A DNA stretch of 64,000 nt, from positions 62,001 to 126,000 of the forward strand of contig NZ_LHZA01000157.1 in the NCBI RefSeq assembly GCF_001580535.1, written 5' to 3'. Positions 9,628 through 17,976 of the stretch are shown one piece after another. The position numbers and the translations under genes were made by a program. The notes under the pieces are model-generated. The model was given only the letters and a program-made list of their open reading frames with translations, had not been told where the DNA came from and searched no databases. The stretch comes from Acetobacter cerevisiae. GTDB lineage: Bacteria; Pseudomonadota; Alphaproteobacteria; Acetobacterales; Acetobacteraceae. Numbering within the stretch: position 1 is the stretch's first letter; every line of letters begins with the position of its first letter.

Positions 9628-9831
9628 ATGCCCAAGATGAAGACCAAGTCGTCGGTCAAAAAGCGGTTCAAAATCACCGCAACCGGCAAGGTGCTCTCAG
9701 GTCCGTGCGGTAAACGTCACGGCATGATCAAGCGTCCGCAGAAAATGAAGCGCACCAACCGTGGCGCACAGGTGATGACACCGCAGGACGGTCGTACCGT
9801 CAAGCAGTGGGCACCCTACGGGCTGGTTTGA
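9628..9831 (+). CDS. rpmI: 50S ribosomal protein bL35
   Basis: A 67-residue basic protein beginning [15 protein letters not shown] and containing GKRHGMIKR, typical of bL35 in the large ribosomal subunit. The ATG at 9628 follows CAGGAG at a good distance; longer in-frame extensions have no family support. It is 14 bases upstream of rplT, in the usual rpmI-rplT pair. Confidence 0.96.
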   Translation: MPKMKTKSSVKKRFKITATGKVLSGPCGKRHGMIKRPQKMKRTNRGAQVMTPQDGRTVKQWAPYGLV

Positions 9832-9845
9832 GGAGCATCTGAGAT

Positions 9846-10205
9846 ATGGCACGTGTAAAACGCGGTGTAACAACCCACGCTCGTCACAAAAAAGTCCTGG
9901 ACATGTCCAAGGGCTTTCGTGGCCGGTCTTCTACAAACTATCGCATTGCTCTGGAACGGCTTGAAAAGTCTCTCCAGTATGCATACCGCGATCGCCGGAA
10001 CAAGAAGCGCGAATTCCGCGCTCTGTGGATCCAGCGTATCAATGCTGCTGTGCGTGAGCACGGCCTGACCTACAGCCGTTTCATCAACGGTCTGGACAAG
10101 GCTGGCATTGAAATCGACCGTAAAGTTCTGGCCGCCATCGCTTTTGATGACGCCGCAACGTTTGCGGAAATCGTGAAGAAAGCTCAGGCCGCTCTGGCTG
10201 CCTGA
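9846..10205 (+). CDS. rplT: 50S ribosomal protein bL20
   Basis: A 119-residue protein beginning [16 protein letters not shown], with the conserved [13 protein letters not shown] and [19 protein letters not shown] segments of bL20. bL20 is needed early in large-subunit assembly and in many bacteria represses its own operon. A strong terminator follows, so pheS is probably transcribed separately. Confidence 0.97.
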   Translation: MARVKRGVTTHARHKKVLDMSKGFRGRSSTNYRIALERLEKSLQYAYRDRRNKKREFRALWIQRINAAVREHGLTYSRFINGLDKAGIEIDRKVLAAIAFDDAATFAEIVKKAQAALAA

Positions 10206-10230
10206 GGCTTCTGGCCGATTTGTCCTGAAA

Positions 10231-10258
10231 AAGGCCGTCCGCAAGGGCGGCCTTTTTT
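10231..10258 (+). terminator. Terminator of rpmI-rplT
   Basis: A 10-base-pair stem (AAGGCCGTCC at 10231-10240 with GGGCGGCCTT at 10245-10254, one wobble) closes a GCAA tetraloop and runs into six T residues. Confidence 0.9.
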
Positions 10259-10351
10259 GTTCCGGCGGCTGTTTTTCTGGCTAAGGGGTTTTCTCTGCGC
10301 GGCTGAGCGGCTATCCGCCTCCTAGCATTTTCCCCTCTCGTGTGAGGTTTC

Positions 10352-11422
10352 ATGAGCGACGATCTTGAGATTCTCCGGCAGGACGTCCTGTCGGAACTGG
10401 CCGGTGCGGCCGATATGCGGGCATGGGATGCCGTGCGTGTTGGTACACTGGGTAAATCAGGCCGCCTGACGGCGTTGCTCAAGGCACTGGGGAAAATGGC
10501 CCCGGACGAGCGCAAGGCGCGTGGCGTGGCGCTGAACCGCCTGCGCGATGACCTGACGCGGGCCATTGAGGACCGTGGGCGTGAGCTGGAAGCCGCTGCG
10601 CTGGAAGCCCGTCTGGTTGCCGAGCGTGTGGATGTCAGCCTGCCGCCACCAGCAACGGCACAGGGGTCTATTCACCCCATCAGCCGCGCTGTGGAAGAAA
10701 TGACCGCCATTTTCGGGGCCATGGGCTTCAGCGTGGCGGAAGGGCCGGATATCGAGACGGACTGGCATAACTTCTCCGCCCTGAACACGCCGGACCACCA
10801 CCCAGCCCGGACTGACCATGATACGTTCTATCTGCCGCCCGTGCCGGGGTTGGATGTTGCGCGCGTGCTGCGCACCCAGACCTCTGGCGTGCAGATCCGC
10901 ACCATGCTCAGCCAGAAGCCGCCGATCCGCGTGATCTGCCCCGGCCGGACCTATCGTGCTGACCATGACGCGACCCATTCCCCCATGTTCCACCAGTGCG
11001 AAGGTCTGGTGGTCGGGCAGGGCATTACGCTGGGGCACCTCAAGGGCTGCCTGATTGAGTTTCTGCGGGTGTTTTTTGACAAGCCGGATCTGCCGGTGCG
11101 TTTCCGCTCCTCCTACTTCCCGTTTACCGAACCCTCCATGGAGGTCGATATCGGCTGGTCTCGCCGCACGGGTGAGATTGGTGGCGGGGAAGACTGGCTG
11201 GAAGTGCTGGGCTCCGGCATGATTCATGCCCGCGTGCTGGCCAACTGTGGTCTGGACCCGCGTGAATGGCAGGGCTTTGCCTTCGGGATGGGCGTTGAAC
11301 GCCTGACCATGCTGAAGAACGGTATTCCCGATCTGCGTTCGTTCTATGAGAGTGATATTCGCTGGCTGCGTCATTACGGGTCTGACCCGCTTGCGCCCGC
11401 AATGCTGCACGAAGGGGTGTAA
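10352..11422 (+). CDS. pheS: Phenylalanine--tRNA ligase alpha subunit
   Basis: This class II aminoacyl-tRNA synthetase subunit charges tRNA-Phe as an alpha2-beta2 tetramer. The 356-residue protein has an N-terminal coiled-coil tRNA-binding region (residues 1-90), motif 2 around VICPGRTYRADHDATHSPMFHQ, and motif 3 in FAFGMGVERLTML. GAGG precedes the ATG. pheT starts 3 bases after its stop, so the subunits are made in equal amounts. Confidence 0.97.
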   Translation: MSDDLEILRQDVLSELAGAADMRAWDAVRVGTLGKSGRLTALLKALGKMAPDERKARGVALNRLRDDLTRAIEDRGRELEAAALEARLVAERVDVSLPPPATAQGSIHPISRAVEEMTAIFGAMGFSVAEGPDIETDWHNFSALNTPDHHPARTDHDTFYLPPVPGLDVARVLRTQTSGVQIRTMLSQKPPIRVICPGRTYRADHDATHSPMFHQCEGLVVGQGITLGHLKGCLIEFLRVFFDKPDLPVRFRSSYFPFTEPSMEVDIGWSRRTGEIGGGEDWLEVLGSGMIHARVLANCGLDPREWQGFAFGMGVERLTMLKNGIPDLRSFYESDIRWLRHYGSDPLAPAMLHEGV

Positions 11423-11425
11423 GAC

Positions 11426-13885
11426 ATGAAATTTACGCTTTCATGGCTGTATGACCATCTTGAAACCTCAGCCACGGTTGAGGAAATCTGCGTCAAGCTG
11501 AACCAGATTGGCCTTGAGGTTGAAGGGGTGGAAAACCCCGGTGCGGCGCTGGAACCGTTCCTGACCGCCCGTATTCTTGAAGCCACCCAGCACCCGAATG
11601 CCGACCGTCTGCAGGTCTGCCGTGTGGATGCCGGGCCGGGCATGAATGATGTGCAGGTTGTGTGCGGTGCGCCGAACGCGCGCGCCGGTCTGGCGGTCAT
11701 TTTTGCAAAGCCGGGTACGTATGTGCCGGGGCTGGATATCACCATTAAGGCGGGCAAGATCCGTGGTGAAGCCAGCGGCGGTATGCTGTGCTCCCTGCGT
11801 GAGCTGGGTATGGGTGAAGATACTGGCGGCATTGCGGAACTGCCTGAGGATACGCTCCCCGGTCAGTCCTATGCCGATTTTGCCGGTCTGGACGATGTGG
11901 TGATTGAAATTGCCATTACCCCCAACCGGGGTGATGCGCTGAGCGTGCGCGGGATTGCGCGTGATCTTGCTGCTGCTGGTCTGGGCACGCTGCGTCCGTG
12001 GATGGCCGAGGCTGTTGAAGGGACGTTTGAGTCCCCCATCACGTGGGAAAATTCCTATCCGGAAGCCTGCCCGTGGGTGCTGGGGCGCACCATTCGTGGT
12101 GTGAAGAATGGTCCCAGCCCGGAATGGCTGCGTCGCAAGCTGGAAACCATTGGTCTGCGGTCCATTTCCACGCTGGTGGATATTACCAATTACTTCTGTT
12201 TTGATCTTGGTCGCCCGCTGCATGTCTTTGATGTTAAAAAACTTTCAGGCAGCCGTCTGACACTGTGTCATGGTGCCGGAGAGACCTTCAAAGCGCTGGA
12301 CGGGCAGGACTATACGGTCACGCCGGATGACTGCGTGATTACCGATGCCAACGGTGTGCAGTCCGTTGCAGGCATTATGGGCGGGGACGCCTCCGGTGCG
12401 GATGAAGGCACGACAGACGTGTTCGTGGAATGTGCACTGTTTGACCCCGTGCATATTGCGCTGAGCTGCCGCCGTCTGGGTCTGTCTTCTGATTCCAGCT
12501 ATCGCTTTGAGCGCGGTGTAGACCCGGCTCTGCCTGTGGCGGCTATGGAAGCCGCAACCCGCATGATTATTGAGCTGTGCGGCGGTGAGGCCAGTGAGGT
12601 TGTCTCTGCTGGTGAGCAGCCCAAATGGCAACGGGACGCCACGCTGCGGTTTAATCGCGTGCGGGATCTGGGTGGGCTGGATGTGCCTGCCGAGGAAAGT
12701 GTCGCCCTGCTCGAAAAGCTGGGCTTTGAGGTTCAGGAAAAGACCGACACCCACGTTCGGGCCAGCGTGCCGTCCTGGCGCAATGATATTGCCCAGAAGC
12801 CGGTTCTGGCTCAGGGCCGTGATCTGCCGGCTGATCAGGCCGCGCGCGCTGCCGAAGGTGTGGAACTGATTGAAGCCGAGAGCGATCTGGTGGAAGAAGT
12901 GCTGCGCCTGAAAGGGCTGGACGCTGTGCCGCCGGTGCCGCTGCCGTCTGTCAGCGTGGTGCCGGCTGTTGCTCTCACACCTCGTCAGGTGCGGGCTGCG
13001 CGGGCTCGTCGGGTTCTGGCAGCTCGCGGGCTGGTGGAAACTGTCGGTTTCTCCTTTGTCTCGCATGAGGATGCGCTGCGCTTTGGTGGCGCGCCGGACA
13101 CCCTGCGTCTGCTGAACCCCATTGCGTCTGATCTGGACCAGATGCGCCCCACGCCCATGGTCAACCTGGTTGCGGCCAGCCAGCGCAATGCCGCGCGGGG
13201 CTGGGCGGATATCGGCCTGTTTGAAATCGGGGCCGGGTTCTCGGAAGACGGGCAGCAGCAGATTGCCGCGGGCCTCCGCGCGGGCCATACGCCGCGCTAT
13301 CCGGGGCAGGTCAGCACGGCTGTGTCTCTGTGGACCGCCAAGGCGGATGCGCTGGAACTGCTCACGCAGCTTGGTGTCTCGGTTGAAGGCTTGAGTGCGA
13401 CGCCGGATGCGCCGTCCTGGTATCATCCGGGCCGGTCTGGCGTGCTGCGTCAGGGGCCGAAAATGGTGCTGGGCTACTTTGGTGAACTGCACCCGTCTCT
13501 GTTGCAGGCGGAAGGCATTGATGTGCCGGTGGTGGGTTTTGAAATCCTGCTGGATGCCGTGCCGGAGCCGAAGCGCCGCCGAAAGGCCGCGCCGAAACTC
13601 TCAGCCTTCCAGCCAGTGCGGCGTGACTTTGCCTTTGTGGTGGCGCGCGACGTGCCGGGTGAAAAACTGCTGAAAGCCGTGAAAGGTGCGGACCGCAATC
13701 TTGTGTCCGATGTCAGCCTGTTTGACCTGTATGAAGGCGAGCATGTGCCGGAAGGTCATCGTTCCATGGGGGTGGAAGTCACCTTGCAGCCCGTGGACAA
13801 AAGCCTGACGGATGCGGAACTGGAAGCTGTTTCCGAGCGTATTGTGGCAGCTGTCGCCAAAGCAACAGGGGCAACCCTGCGCTAA
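11426..13885 (+). CDS. pheT: Phenylalanine--tRNA ligase beta subunit
   Basis: The 819-residue beta subunit carries the editing (B3/B4), tRNA-binding-like EMAP (about 40-150), B5 and C-terminal anticodon-binding (FDX-ACB, last ~95 residues, starting near SAFQPVRRDFAF) domains. Typical stretches include ITPNRGDALSVRGIARDLAA and the FERGVDP motif. One oddity is in the B5 region: between WRNDI and ESDLVEEVLRLKG, residues 456-484 form an Ala/Gln-rich insertion that common bacterial PheT lacks. The frame stays intact across it, so it looks like a lineage-specific loop, not damage. Confidence 0.96.
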   Translation: MKFTLSWLYDHLETSATVEEICVKLNQIGLEVEGVENPGAALEPFLTARILEATQHPNADRLQVCRVDAGPGMNDVQVVCGAPNARAGLAVIFAKPGTYVPGLDITIKAGKIRGEASGGMLCSLRELGMGEDTGGIAELPEDTLPGQSYADFAGLDDVVIEIAITPNRGDALSVRGIARDLAAAGLGTLRPWMAEAVEGTFESPITWENSYPEACPWVLGRTIRGVKNGPSPEWLRRKLETIGLRSISTLVDITNYFCFDLGRPLHVFDVKKLSGSRLTLCHGAGETFKALDGQDYTVTPDDCVITDANGVQSVAGIMGGDASGADEGTTDVFVECALFDPVHIALSCRRLGLSSDSSYRFERGVDPALPVAAMEAATRMIIELCGGEASEVVSAGEQPKWQRDATLRFNRVRDLGGLDVPAEESVALLEKLGFEVQEKTDTHVRASVPSWRNDIAQKPVLAQGRDLPADQAARAAEGVELIEAESDLVEEVLRLKGLDAVPPVPLPSVSVVPAVALTPRQVRAARARRVLAARGLVETVGFSFVSHEDALRFGGAPDTLRLLNPIASDLDQMRPTPMVNLVAASQRNAARGWADIGLFEIGAGFSEDGQQQIAAGLRAGHTPRYPGQVSTAVSLWTAKADALELLTQLGVSVEGLSATPDAPSWYHPGRSGVLRQGPKMVLGYFGELHPSLLQAEGIDVPVVGFEILLDAVPEPKRRRKAAPKLSAFQPVRRDFAFVVARDVPGEKLLKAVKGADRNLVSDVSLFDLYEGEHVPEGHRSMGVEVTLQPVDKSLTDAELEAVSERIVAAVAKATGATLR

Positions 13886-13927
13886 GCAGGGCAGCATGAC
13901 AGAAACCGGAAGCGGAGAGCCGCAGGC

Positions 13928-14980
13928 ATGACATACCGGACGACACTCCTGAAACATGGAGCAAAGCTGGCGCTGCTTTCTGCCACGGTGCTTCTGTGCG
14001 GCACGCAGAGCCTGCGGGCGGAAGAGATTACCGGGGCAGGGTCCAGCTTTGCGGCCCCGCTTTATCAGGCATGGTCTGCGGCTTCGTCTGAAAGCACCGG
14101 AGTGAGGGTCAATTACCAGACCATCGGCTCCGGGGCGGGGCAGAACATGGTGCTGGCTGGTACGGTGGATTTTGGGGCGTCTGATGCGCCGATGGCACCG
14201 GAAAAGCTGGAGACCGGGCATCTGATGCAATTTCCCACCGGTATTGGCGGCATTGTGGTGATTGTGAATGTGCCCGGCGTGCCTGATGGGGCATTACGCC
14301 TGACAGGCCCTGTGCTGGCTGGTCTGTATGATGGCAGTATCAGCACGTGGAATGATCCGCGCATTGTGGTACTGAACCCGAACCTCAAGCTGCCTGATCT
14401 GCCGGTGGCCCCGCTGCACCGGGCGGATGGGTCTGGCACGACCTTTGTGTTTACGGATTACCTTGGCCGGGTGTCTCCCGAATGGAGCACGTCTGTCGGG
14501 CGTGGGACATCGGTTGACTGGCCAGTCGGGTCTGGCACGCGTGGGAATGACGGCATTGCGTCCTACGTGGCCAATACGGAAGGCAGCATTGGCTACGTGG
14601 AGTATGCCTACGCTGAGCGCAATCACCTGCCGATGGTGCAGTTGCAAAACAAGGCGGGCGGCTTTGTGACAGCCTCGGCAGAGAGTTTTGCTAAAGCTGC
14701 AGACTCTGCTGTGTGGGACGATAAGACTCTCACGGCACCCTTGTCTGACACTCAGGGCGAGGGGGCGTGGCCCATTGTGACCACAACCTATGTTCTGGTA
14801 CCGCAGCGTCTGGCCGGCACCGCGCATGGGCAGGCAGTCCAGACGTTCTTCCGCTGGGGACTGACACATGGTGAGGAGGCCAGCCGCAAGCTGGATTACG
14901 TGCCTATCCCGGAGCGGGTGAAAACCATGGCGCTCGGGCTGTTGGATCAGCTTGTGCATCCGGGAACGCCTGCGGAATAG
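13928..14980 (+). CDS. pstS: Phosphate ABC transporter substrate-binding protein, PstS type
   Basis: This periplasmic protein would bind inorganic phosphate for a PstSCAB importer. The 350-residue product has a signal peptide (hydrophobic core near LALLSATVLLC, likely cleavage after residue 31). It then shows the family pattern: ITGAGSSFAAPLYQ, NYQTIGSGAG, VDFGASDAP, the phosphate-contact region RADGSGTTFVFTDYL, and GSIGYVEYAYA. pstC, pstA and pstB are not adjacent; the gene stands alone between pheT and a convergent gene, so the permease must lie elsewhere. Pho-box control is likely for the family, but I could not identify a box in the 42-base gap. Confidence 0.88.
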   Translation: MTYRTTLLKHGAKLALLSATVLLCGTQSLRAEEITGAGSSFAAPLYQAWSAASSESTGVRVNYQTIGSGAGQNMVLAGTVDFGASDAPMAPEKLETGHLMQFPTGIGGIVVIVNVPGVPDGALRLTGPVLAGLYDGSISTWNDPRIVVLNPNLKLPDLPVAPLHRADGSGTTFVFTDYLGRVSPEWSTSVGRGTSVDWPVGSGTRGNDGIASYVANTEGSIGYVEYAYAERNHLPMVQLQNKAGGFVTASAESFAKAADSAVWDDKTLTAPLSDTQGEGAWPIVTTTYVLVPQRLAGTAHGQAVQTFFRWGLTHGEEASRKLDYVPIPERVKTMALGLLDQLVHPGTPAE

Positions 14981-15026
14981 CATCCCGAGGCTTTTGACGG
15001 CTTAAGTGTCGAGAGATTGGGATAGA

Positions 15027-15059
15027 AAAGGGCGGACACATCATGTGCCCGCCCTTTTT
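15027..15059. terminator. Shared terminator between convergent genes
   Basis: AAAGGGCGG (15027-15035) pairs with CCGCCCTTT (15049-15057). An inner CACA/TGTG extension and a T run follow on the plus strand; on the minus strand the mirror T run is shorter. It serves the pstS-like gene and possibly the opposing Hint-protein gene. Confidence 0.8.
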
Positions 15060-15105
15060 GTTGTATATCGGCCCGGCCCGGCAGGCCGGCGTCAGTGCGG
15101 TGTAT

Positions 15106-17739
15106 TCAGGCGCAGGCTGTTGCCGGCGAAAGAGAGGCTGCCTCTTTGGCGTCCTCTGCCTTAGTGTCCAGCAGATAGGGGGCTGCGGCCAGAATTTCCA
15201 CAGCGAGCAACCGGCTTGTGGAAGATGCTGCCGGAAGCAGCGGAAGCGTTGCGCACCCATTGGTCCAGCGGCCTGCTGCGTTCTCTGGTGCATGCCAGCC
15301 GGGGAGTGTGCTGTCGGTCAGGTACGTGGTCAGCGTGTGTGGGGTGCCTGCCTGCACACACGTCACGTTGCCGACCAGCACGCCGAGCGTCCGGCGGTCA
15401 TCTACAAAGGGTCCGATGCTGTCAGAGGGACGGCTTGCGCGTGAAACCAGAGAAACCTCAGTCACGTTTGGTGGGAGAAGGAAAATGGAGCGGCTCTGTT
15501 CGGTGCGCAGAGGGCGGAGGTGTGTGCCGGTTGAGGTGCGCAGATGCAGGTTCGCATCCTGCGTGGTCTGGTGCGGGAGCGTGGAGGCCAACAGACCAAG
15601 GGTCTGAGCGCGGGCCCTGAAGGTGTTAAACAGCGGTTCGACATCCTGCCGGGCAACGGTCAGGGTGGCGACGCTATCCTGCGCCCATGTTTTGGGAGCA
15701 GAGGGGAAGCACGTCAGCGGCCCCGGCTGGGTGAAGCTGCGGCGGTTGCCTGTATCCAGATAGCTTTCCGTCAGGGCTCCGTTTGCACGGATGACGGCAT
15801 GCTGCGCTGTTTCAATATGAAAGCAGTCATACTGGCTGATTGTGGTGTCGTAGAGAATGGACGCACCATTCACCAGCATACGCACGGGCACAAAACAGCC
15901 ATCAAAATAGAAGCAATGTTCGGGGGTTACGAGCAGATCTTCAAACGGCACATTATCGGCAAAGGCGTTTTTCAGGATACGGACCGGGCAGCCCGCGTCA
16001 TCCGGGGTCAGGCCGGGTTGCACCGTGACAGGGCGTTTGCCGACCCAGATGATCTCCCTCAGTTCGGCATGGCCTTTGTCATAGGTCATGACCTCATCCC
16101 CAATGCGGAGATCTTCCACGCGTTTCAGAGCGCCTTCGGCTTCTATCAGCGTGCCGGGCAGGAAGCAGACCACGGCTTCGAGCTGGACTGTGCCATCATC
16201 CGTTTTGTCCAGTGTGAGGTGGGCGAGGTCGGACGAACTGAAGGTCAGGGTGTAGCTGGTCTGGCCATCGGTCACTGTTGCGGTGTTGCCGAAAACACTG
16301 AGCGTGGCAGTCCCGTCATCGGTGAGGGATGACAGGTTCAGCGTGTTACCGATTGTGAAATTGGCAAGCGTGGCGGAAAACGTGGAGGGGGACTGAAGGG
16401 TCAGCTTGCCGGTGTTGTCACTGAAGGTGATGGTCTCTGTGGAGGGGGCGGCCCCGTCCAGCACCAGAGAGGCACCGCTTGTAATGGTGACGTTCTGGTA
16501 GGACTGGTTGCCGGAAAGCGTCCACGCGCCGGCGACTGTCATGGTCTGGAAATTTTGTGCGCCGTCAAACGTGCCGGAACCGGAGAGATTGACCGTATTC
16601 GTGCCGCCGCCACCATCCACCGTGCCCGTGATGACCGAGCTGGTCTGGATGTTCAGCGTGTCATTCCCATCCCCGAACAGAATGGCGTCTGTGGTGCCGG
16701 AAATGGTGCCGGAGTTGGTAATGGTGTCATCCTTATCGTCATTGATATGGATGCCGTAGCCGTCCAGTCCCTGAATGGTGCCATCATTGACCAGCGTTGT
16801 GGCGTAAGGGGCATAGCCCTGACTGCTGTTGTCAATCAGGATCCCGTTCTGTGCACCGCTGATGGTTGCACCCGCATGGTTGGTAATGCTGCCACCGCCC
16901 AGCGCCAGACCTTCGCTGGTGTTTGGGTAACCATCGCTCCCGTTGCCGCCAGCGCCGGTGCCCTGAATAGTGCCGTAATTGTCGATAACGGAGTAGCCGT
17001 CGATATCCACGCCATCACCATCACCCGTGCCGGACCCATCGTAAGCGCCGGTGATCGTGCCGTAATTGGTGACTGTGCCTGTGCCGTCCGAGCCAACGCC
17101 GGAGCCATCTCGTCCGGTAATTTCGCCGCCAGCTTCATTCACCACCACAACATCCGTGCTGCTGGTAATGCCGTGCCGCGCAGCGGAAATGGTGCCGGAA
17201 TTGTTGACGGTTCCGGAATGGTCCTGAAAATCGATGCCGTCATTCTTGGTGGCGCCGTTTGCGCCATCTGCGTAAATCTCACCGGCGTTGTTGATAACGG
17301 CGTTTTCACCGGGGCGGACGGCATCTGCATCCGTCGATTTGAGCACGCCGGTTGCGGTGTTGGTGATGGTGATGCTGGAAGCAGTTGCCAGTGAGTCAAA
17401 GTCGATCGCCTGCCCATCGGTTGTGGACTCAATCGTGCCACTATTGGTCAGGGCAATGGTGGCGGAGGGCATATCCGCATCAATCCGCACGCCATCATCC
17501 GAGCCTTCGATGGTGCCGGTATTGTTGATGGTCAGGTTTGCCCCGGAGACGGTTGCTGCCGTGCCGCTGGCTGTCGCGTCAATCCCGCGTTTGCCGGTGG
17601 ACTGAAGGGTGCCGCTGTTTTCAATATCGAGGGTTTCGACGGAATCCAGATCAACAGACACCGTGGTTTTGCTGGTGCTGAGGGTGTTTGCGTTGGAATA
17701 GGTCTGGTCAGAATTCAGGGTAACCGTGTTGCTGCTCAC
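15106..17739 (-). CDS. Large beta-helix repeat protein with C-terminal Hint autoprocessing domain
   Basis: A probable surface or secreted protein of about 877 residues. From the N-terminus it has a long Ser/Thr/Gly/Asn-rich region with about ten repeats of the type N-x-G-T-I-x-G, which predict a right-handed beta-helix. One RTX-like GDGNDTLNI and a further beta-rich stretch follow. Then comes a Hint_2-type domain that begins at a Cys (codon at 16165-16167, in VCFLPGTLIE) and has the TPEH motif about 80 residues later. The last ~210 residues form a domain ending with a GWHAPE segment. Hint domains cleave or splice the chain at the leading Cys, so the helix part may be released or attached. There is no signal peptide. 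I prefer the GTG at 17739, preceded by GAGG, over the GTG at 17754. Function is unknown. Confidence 0.75.
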   Translation of the reverse strand: MSSNTVTLNSDQTYSNANTLSTSKTTVSVDLDSVETLDIENSGTLQSTGKRGIDATASGTAATVSGANLTINNTGTIEGSDDGVRIDADMPSATIALTNSGTIESTTDGQAIDFDSLATASSITITNTATGVLKSTDADAVRPGENAVINNAGEIYADGANGATKNDGIDFQDHSGTVNNSGTISAARHGITSSTDVVVVNEAGGEITGRDGSGVGSDGTGTVTNYGTITGAYDGSGTGDGDGVDIDGYSVIDNYGTIQGTGAGGNGSDGYPNTSEGLALGGGSITNHAGATISGAQNGILIDNSSQGYAPYATTLVNDGTIQGLDGYGIHINDDKDDTITNSGTISGTTDAILFGDGNDTLNIQTSSVITGTVDGGGGTNTVNLSGSGTFDGAQNFQTMTVAGAWTLSGNQSYQNVTITSGASLVLDGAAPSTETITFSDNTGKLTLQSPSTFSATLANFTIGNTLNLSSLTDDGTATLSVFGNTATVTDGQTSYTLTFSSSDLAHLTLDKTDDGTVQLEAVVCFLPGTLIEAEGALKRVEDLRIGDEVMTYDKGHAELREIIWVGKRPVTVQPGLTPDDAGCPVRILKNAFADNVPFEDLLVTPEHCFYFDGCFVPVRMLVNGASILYDTTISQYDCFHIETAQHAVIRANGALTESYLDTGNRRSFTQPGPLTCFPSAPKTWAQDSVATLTVARQDVEPLFNTFRARAQTLGLLASTLPHQTTQDANLHLRTSTGTHLRPLRTEQSRSIFLLPPNVTEVSLVSRASRPSDSIGPFVDDRRTLGVLVGNVTCVQAGTPHTLTTYLTDSTLPGWHAPENAAGRWTNGCATLPLLPAASSTSRLLAVEILAAAPYLLDTKAEDAKEAASLSPATACA
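16696..17526 (-). repeat. Beta-helix repeat region of the Hint protein
   Basis: The encoded protein has about ten degenerate repeats centred on N-S/N/T/Y-G-T-I, such as NNTGTIEG, TNSGTIES, NNSGTISA, TNYGTITG, DNYGTIQG and TNSGTISG, spaced 20-40 residues apart. Such repeats stack into solenoids in autotransporter passengers and haemagglutinin-like adhesins. Confidence 0.7.
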
Positions 17740-17937
17740 GTCAGGCGTCCTCACTGGCTGGAGAAGCGTCCTGTAGCAAGTCTGATTGTCCCGAATAGAG
17801 GCTCGGAAGGCGATGTGTTAATATTTAACAAAACCTTCACTGGCGCTGTATGGGGTGGGGTTTTGTCCTCCTGCAAGATGCGTCTTGCGGGGGATATATG
17901 CAGTCATCCAGTACTCATCCCATTGTTGTCCCGACTT

Positions 17938-17960
17938 TCATCCACAGATTCTGTGGATAA
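17938..17960. promoter_or_regulatory. Inverted pair of DnaA-box-like sequences
   Basis: TCATCCACA (17938-17946, 8 of 9 matches) and TGTGGATAA (17952-17960, the exact complement of the consensus TTATCCACA) face each other across 5 bases. The same bases form a perfect 8-base-pair inverted repeat. They lie in the 237-base gap between the Hint gene and the oligopeptide-binding gene. That gap also holds GTTAATATTTAAC (17817-17829) and a GCAAGA/TCTTGC inverted repeat. Whether DnaA binds here is unknown. Confidence 0.4.
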
Positions 17961-17976
17961 AGCGGGGTGGGAAGGG

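Noticed and set aside
15216-16332. Plus-strand frames opposite the Hint domain
   Set aside because: They are shadows of the minus-strand coding sequence; the Hint motifs are only in the minus frame.
17817-17960. Possible replication origin
   Set aside because: Only one perfect and one near-perfect DnaA box are present. There is no box cluster, no extended AT-rich unwinding region and no origin-linked gene nearby; kept only as a low-confidence regulatory site.
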